A DNA stretch of 42,335 nucleotides, from NCBI GenBank assembly GCA_021781475.1, contig JAJXWT010000006.1, forward strand, positions 1 through 42,335. Reading direction: 5' to 3'. The DNA is from a bacterium (GTDB lineage: Bacteria > Patescibacteriota > Saccharimonadia > Saccharimonadales > Saccharimonadaceae). The translations under genes were made by a program, and so were the position numbers. Shown here in pieces: positions 39,224-42,335 of this stretch (within the stretch, counting starts at the first letter, position 1; each line of letters opens with the position of its first letter). The notes beneath the pieces were generated by a model. The model was not told the DNA's origin, ran no database searches, and was given only the letters and a program-made list of their open reading frames with translations.

Positions 39224-39643
39224 TTACTGGCGGGTCTTGCGTCGATCTGACGGCATCATCGGCGGCTCGTCCTCCCCGGGCGCTGGCCCGTGCAAGTTCA
39301 CTCCCTCGCGCTCAGCGACGGTCTGCAGGTACGCACCGACCGAGTCGATGGCTTCATCCGAGAGTTGTCTGTAGCGCGTGCGCAAGTAGGGGGTCAGGGT
39401 TGGCAGGTCTTTGGGAACCGCGTATCCGGCCAGGGCGTACAGGTCACTCATCTGGACGCCGAGTACGGTTGCGACGTTGGCTAGGATGTCGGGTCGCGGT
39501 GAGCGATACTCGCCTCGCTCCAGTCGCACGACGTAGGCCGTGTCGGCGCCAATTTGCCGAGCTAGCTCGCGTCCCGTGATGCCGCGGGCGATGCGATGCT
39601 CTTTGATGTATTTGCCGATCGTAATTCCAGGTAGCTGCTTCAT
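39224..39643 (-). CDS. XRE-family repressor of the element
   Basis: 139 aa. An XRE HTH at residues about 8-66 (IGKYIKEHRIARGITGRELA, ADTAYVVRLERGEYRSPRPD) with the SDLYALAG extension, then a helical C-terminus probably used for dimerisation or recognition by ImmA. AAGGAG lies 11 bases upstream of the ATG. The gene starts the XRE-ImmA-Xis-Int operon, behind a clear promoter, and is probably autoregulating. Confidence 0.85.
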   Translation of the reverse strand: MKQLPGITIGKYIKEHRIARGITGRELARQIGADTAYVVRLERGEYRSPRPDILANVATVLGVQMSDLYALAGYAVPKDLPTLTPYLRTRYRQLSDEAIDSVGAYLQTVAEREGVNLHGPAPGEDEPPMMPSDRRKTRQ

Positions 39644-39669
39644 GTTGGACGTTTCTCCTTATTCCTCAG

Positions 39670-39698
39670 ATTATACCTCAATTTCTGTGTAAAGTCAG
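39670..39698 (-). promoter_or_regulatory. promoter of the repressor-integrase operon
   Basis: On the minus strand CTGACT (39693-39698), 17 bases, TATAAT (39670-39675), about 27 bases before the XRE ATG. It lies in an AT-rich patch (39650-39770) inside otherwise very GC-rich DNA. Confidence 0.6.
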
Positions 39699-39766
39699 CA
39701 TTTCTGGCGATTTTCGGGCGCTATTTTGTGGTATTGATTCGCAATTCTCTATTGCGCGTATCTCCT

Positions 39767-40225
39767 CTATTGCATGAAAACGTAGAGTGCGCCGTCGAGG
39801 GGAACAATGTCCCAGGTGTCGCGTACGCGCTCGGCGATCCCGGCTCGGTCGAGGATGATGTAGCCGGAGATGCCCAGTCGCTCGGCGAGCGAGCTGATCT
39901 CGGCCTCCCAGGTGGCGATCTCGGTGAGGGAGTCGACGATTTCGTCCATGCTGGCGAACTGCCCGACGTAGGTGTCTCGGAACATGTCGACAAGCTCGGG
40001 GTCATCCGGTCGGACGTCGGGCAGGCGCAGGAACGCTCGGAATGGATTGCCGTAGTGCTCGATCGCCGCCTGAGCGATGCGGGGTAAGCCGGGTTCGTCT
40101 TCGAGGGCCTGGGGAGCGACGGGCGCCGGCTGGGCCTCGGGGTGATCGATGCGCTCGGCTGCCGGGCTGGCGGCGATGTCGTCCCGGTGCCAGGGATCGA
40201 CGCGTGGATGTTCAGGGTTGGTCAT
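39767..40225 (-). CDS. ArdA-like antirestriction protein
   Basis: 152 aa. The first about 50 residues are Pro/Ala/Glu-rich and probably disordered. The C-terminal part resembles the ArdA C-terminal domain: FRDTYVGQFASMDEIVDSL (ArdA: F-D-x-x-Y-x-G-x-F-x-S), a middle segment, then GYIILDRAGIAERVRD and a final LYVF. ArdA proteins mimic DNA and block type I restriction enzymes when conjugative DNA enters a new cell. The N-terminal ArdA domains are not obvious, so this is a short form. AGGAGG precedes the ATG; it overlaps the upstream gene by four bases. Confidence 0.55.
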   Translation of the reverse strand: MTNPEHPRVDPWHRDDIAASPAAERIDHPEAQPAPVAPQALEDEPGLPRIAQAAIEHYGNPFRAFLRLPDVRPDDPELVDMFRDTYVGQFASMDEIVDSLTEIATWEAEISSLAERLGISGYIILDRAGIAERVRDTWDIVPLDGALYVFMQ

Positions 40226-41070
40226 GTGTTTCCTCCTTTCGTGGTGAGTGGTTCAAGTGGTCGAGAGCCGCCTGGCGGGGGATGGGGACCCAGGACGTGT
40301 GGCAGGGCGTCGAATGTGGTCACCCGGTGCAGCTGCGCTTCGGTGCTGGCGGCTGGAGGCGCCAGAGCGGCCTCAACGGCCTTCTGGCGTCGGCTGTCGC
40401 GGACGACCCAGACGACGCGGGGGAAGACGCCGTGTTGCGCCTCATGTCGCCCACTGGCGCGGTAGCGCTCGTACGCCCTCGCCTTACGTTGCAGAGTGGG
40501 GCGGTGTTCCGTGCCGAGGTCGACCTCGACGAATGAGTGCTCCTCGAACTCTGCGTCGGCCGTGATGACGTACAGGTCTGGCTTGAGCCGCAGGGGAGCA
40601 CCGGACGGTCCCATGAACTCTTGCCAGCAGGCTGGCTCGGTCTGGATGGTGAAGACCTCGAAGGCGCCTGCTCGTTCGGCCTCGACCAAGCTCACGGCTA
40701 CCTCCGCGATACCGAGGGTGTGCATGGCGAACAGCCACGAGGACTTGGGCAGTGGGCTGTGTTGGGGGAGCCCCGAGAGCACTGCGTGGATCCGATGCCC
40801 TGACGTGCTGAGCTGCCAAGTGAGACTGGATGAGCCGCCCTGGAACCCACCGATCCGTTGGTCCATCCGTGTGACGAGGTGCCGCTTCTCGAGGCGGCCC
40901 ATGATCCGGTTCGTGGCCCGGGCGCCTTGGTCCTTGCCATGGTGATCGCTGAAGTGAAGTCGACGGATGAGAGTGGACGACAGCAGCCGGTACCGGGCGA
41001 GCGAGTCGAGGATGTCCCGATCGCGCGGAGTCAGTGCTTCCAGGAGCCGAGCGTCAGCAGTGGTACTCAC
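40222..41070 (-). CDS. replication-relaxation family protein
   Basis: 282 aa from GTG 41070, chosen because GGGAGG lies six bases upstream; the longer frame to 41127 would run into a hairpin. It has an N-terminal winged helix (LTPRDRDILDSLARYRLLSS, then LEKRHLVTRM), a linker, then a nuclease-like core (RLKPDLYVIT... FVEVDLGTEH... KARAYERYR) with the D-x-n-E-x-D pattern. Family knowledge: these proteins occur on actinobacterial plasmids and ICEs next to TraG-like ATPases and are thought to act in DNA processing for replication or transfer. Confidence 0.8.
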   Translation of the reverse strand: MSTTADARLLEALTPRDRDILDSLARYRLLSSTLIRRLHFSDHHGKDQGARATNRIMGRLEKRHLVTRMDQRIGGFQGGSSSLTWQLSTSGHRIHAVLSGLPQHSPLPKSSWLFAMHTLGIAEVAVSLVEAERAGAFEVFTIQTEPACWQEFMGPSGAPLRLKPDLYVITADAEFEEHSFVEVDLGTEHRPTLQRKARAYERYRASGRHEAQHGVFPRVVWVVRDSRRQKAVEAALAPPAASTEAQLHRVTTFDALPHVLGPHPPPGGSRPLEPLTTKGGNT

Positions 41071-41114
41071 CGCGAACCTCCCGCCCCCAGGTGGCGCAGA
41101 CGAATCGGGCCGCC

Positions 41115-41137
41115 CTGACCCCCACACAGGGGGTCAG
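41115..41137. terminator. 9-bp GC-rich hairpin between ATPase and relaxation genes
   Basis: CTGACCCCC (41115-41123) pairs perfectly with GGGGGTCAG (41129-41137). It lies in the 172-base gap between the two coding regions and may attenuate transcription. No T-run follows. Confidence 0.4.
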
Positions 41138-41242
41138 TTCCGGCTTGCGAAGGCTTGGAACCGGGCCACCACGGGCACGACAGGGAGACGCGGGTCAAGG
41201 CGGCCGGATGCCCGGCTGGATGGTCGAGGGGATGGTCCCAGC

Positions 41243-42199
41243 TCACCGGGACCTCCGCTTCGTCCCCACCACGGGCGCGGTGGTCTGCGCGGGCGTGCCC
41301 TTGGCGACCTGGGCTGGAGTCAGGGCGGCTGAGTCGCTGTCTGTGGCCGGGTGTTCCGGGTGTTGGCCGTCGGCGTCGGTGGGACCTTCGCCGTCGCCCG
41401 GTGGTGGCGTGGGGGTTGCAGTCGCCGGCGTGTAGATCGACTCGGATCGGGCGGCGACGGCTGCCGGGTCGATCCTGCGGGGTTCCGGCGGCAACGTTGT
41501 GACCAGGCTCCAGCCGGATGGATGGCCATTCGCGACGAGGTTGGCGTAGGCGTGGAACTTCGGGAGCGCGATGAAATCCTCCGCCGCCAAGTCGGGTGCC
41601 ATTTGCGCGAAGTCACGGGCGTCGGCGTATTCGGTCGCGAACACGATCTTGCTGCGGGCGTTCATGTCGACGGCGGCTCGCAGCTCGGCTGGGAACTGGG
41701 ACCGGAATTGGGCGGCCAGGAACCAGCCGACGGATAGTGAGCGGGAGACTGCGAGGGCGTCCGCGAGGCTCACTGGCAGGTGCAGGAACCGCGGTGCCTC
41801 GTCGACGTACACCATGCCGGGGCGCCGATGCGCGTTGAACTCCGTCGCCCGTTCTTGTGTGGCCTGCCATAGGTCGGCGATCACGAGGCTGCCGAGCAGG
41901 GCGGCAGTCCCGGGGCCGATGAGGCCCTCGTTCAGTGGGACCAGGACAATCTTGTTCTCTCGCCAGATGTCTCTCAGCCGGAACGCACCGGTGGATTGCC
42001 CGAACATGCGCGCCAAGGCCGGTCGGAGTAGCAAGCTGCGGATCTTGTTCAGGGGCGCGGCGATGGCCTGGGCCTGCCCGCGGGGGCTCAGTGCCTCGTA
42101 CCACTCCCAGAAGCTCGACAGGCCAGCGTCACCCTCCAGGGTGGCGAGTCGGTGACGGCGGAATGTCTGGTCTGTGAGGATCCGGGGCAGGTCGAGCAT
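41243..42199 (-). CDS. TraG/VirD4-like conjugation ATPase, C-terminal half
   Basis: 318 aa from ATG 42199, but the true start is doubtful. It opens in mid-domain (LPRILTDQTFRRHRLATLEG, WEWYEALSPRGQAQAIAAPL), carries a Walker B-like GMVYVDEAPRFLHLP and the following AAQFRSQFP helix, and ends in a Pro/Thr/Asp-rich tail. No Walker A is present, and no Shine-Dalgarno site precedes the ATG. Upstream in the same frame lies a TAG, while another frame is open to the window edge, so the gene is probably frameshifted or its N-terminal half lies in another frame. Such ATPases couple DNA to type IV secretion. Confidence 0.7.
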   Translation of the reverse strand: MLDLPRILTDQTFRRHRLATLEGDAGLSSFWEWYEALSPRGQAQAIAAPLNKIRSLLLRPALARMFGQSTGAFRLRDIWRENKIVLVPLNEGLIGPGTAALLGSLVIADLWQATQERATEFNAHRRPGMVYVDEAPRFLHLPVSLADALAVSRSLSVGWFLAAQFRSQFPAELRAAVDMNARSKIVFATEYADARDFAQMAPDLAAEDFIALPKFHAYANLVANGHPSGWSLVTTLPPEPRRIDPAAVAARSESIYTPATATPTPPPGDGEGPTDADGQHPEHPATDSDSAALTPAQVAKGTPAQTTAPVVGTKRRSR

Positions 42200-42335
42200 G
42201 GTGGGCGAGGTGAAGGTATGATTATTTGTGCTGGGAGAGGTTTGTATTTCGGGTTTGACCTACGGATGCCGGCGGCGCCCACCGCCCGCAGGGCTGCGGA
42301 AGGGGGGGATGCTGAAGTGGACGCCACTATCGACA
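42200..42335 (-). pseudogene. probable upstream part of the TraG-like gene in a second frame
   Basis: From the window edge the frame beginning VDSGVHFSIPPSAALRAVGA has strong GC third-position bias until about 42240, as a real gene would, then the bias weakens. Coding appears to switch to the frame of the next ORF around 42200-42240. A seven-base G run near 42302-42308 and the AT-rich stretch at 42200-42250 are candidate sites of a frameshift or junction. Confidence 0.35.

Larger units (their letters stand above)
37062..42335. mobile_element. GC-rich actinobacterial-type integrative conjugative element, left part
   Basis: From the 3' end of tRNA-Lys to the window edge every gene reads leftward, is strongly GC-rich at third positions and mostly has an AGGAGG-type ribosome site. 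Order from the edge inward: TraG/VirD4-like ATPase, replication-relaxation protein, ArdA-like protein, XRE repressor, ImmA/IrrE peptidase, excisionase-like HTH, tyrosine integrase, then tRNA-Lys. This is the int/xis/immunity end of an integrative element. Its far end is outside the window. Confidence 0.82.

Noticed and set aside
1-42335. CRISPR array, rRNA genes or IS200/IS605 transposase
   Set aside because: No regularly spaced short direct repeats, no rRNA sequence and no HUH or DDE transposase frame was seen. The hairpin repeats near 19.3-22.7 kb are not regularly spaced.

Overview
The window reads as a chromosome segment of a Candidatus Saccharibacteria-like (TM7, Patescibacteria/CPR) bacterium, probably from a metagenome. 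The evidence is a reduced but Gram-positive style wall set (MurT/GatD, MurB, a HTH-MurA fusion, LytR-CpsA-Psr, NlpC/P60), type IV pilin genes, very tight gene packing, and many genes whose start codon lies 6-8 bases after a -10 box (leaderless mRNAs). The taxonomic call is an inference from gene content, not from a marker gene. UGA appears to be a normal stop. Seven tRNA genes are present: Pro(TGG), Gly(TCC), His(GTG), Arg(TCT), Arg(CCG), Arg(TCG) and Lys(CTT).

Layout. 1-448: edge of a membrane protein gene. About 480-8250: a probable integrated element ending in a large serine recombinase whose 3' end overlaps tRNA-Pro. Its cargo is an aldo/keto reductase plus MerR regulator, an unrecognised overlapping two-gene unit (845-aa membrane protein and 306-aa partner), a TM2-type membrane protein and a strongly folded intergenic sequence. 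8.3-17.5 kb: core genes, namely two GT-C glycosyltransferases, the GatD-MurT pair for lipid II amidation, a membrane-anchored two-AAA Clp-type ATPase, a small phosphatase and four tRNAs. 17.5-22.7 kb: a composite mobile region. First comes a serine recombinase gene, broken by an in-frame TGA, between 104-bp inverted repeats. It is joined end to end to a four-gene cassette (P-loop kinase, Nudix hydrolase, nucleotidyltransferase-like protein, GT-A glycosyltransferase-like protein) between perfect 184-bp inverted repeats. 22.8-36.9 kb: core and surface genes, including NlpC/P60, LCP, HTH-MurA, serine hydroxymethyltransferase, a 1004-aa surface SGNH hydrolase, four pilin-like genes, MurB and an MscS channel.

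From tRNA-Lys(CTT) at 37.06 kb to the right edge the DNA becomes very GC-rich with canonical Shine-Dalgarno sites. It encodes a conjugative/integrative element of actinobacterial style: tyrosine integrase, excisionase-like HTH, ImmA/IrrE peptidase, XRE repressor, ArdA-like antirestriction protein, replication-relaxation protein and the C-terminal half of a TraG/VirD4-like ATPase. Because Saccharibacteria live on Actinobacteria, this may be host-to-episymbiont transfer. A chimeric contig joined at a conserved tRNA is the main alternative.

The most unusual signals are: the four-gene cassette inside perfect inverted repeats; a dispersed 86-87 bp triple-hairpin repeat fused to partial copies of tRNA-Pro and tRNA-His (with a related rearranged partial tRNA-Lys); nested inverted repeats just upstream of both serine recombinases; the GC-rich element; and the unrecognised two-gene unit at 2.5-5.9 kb.
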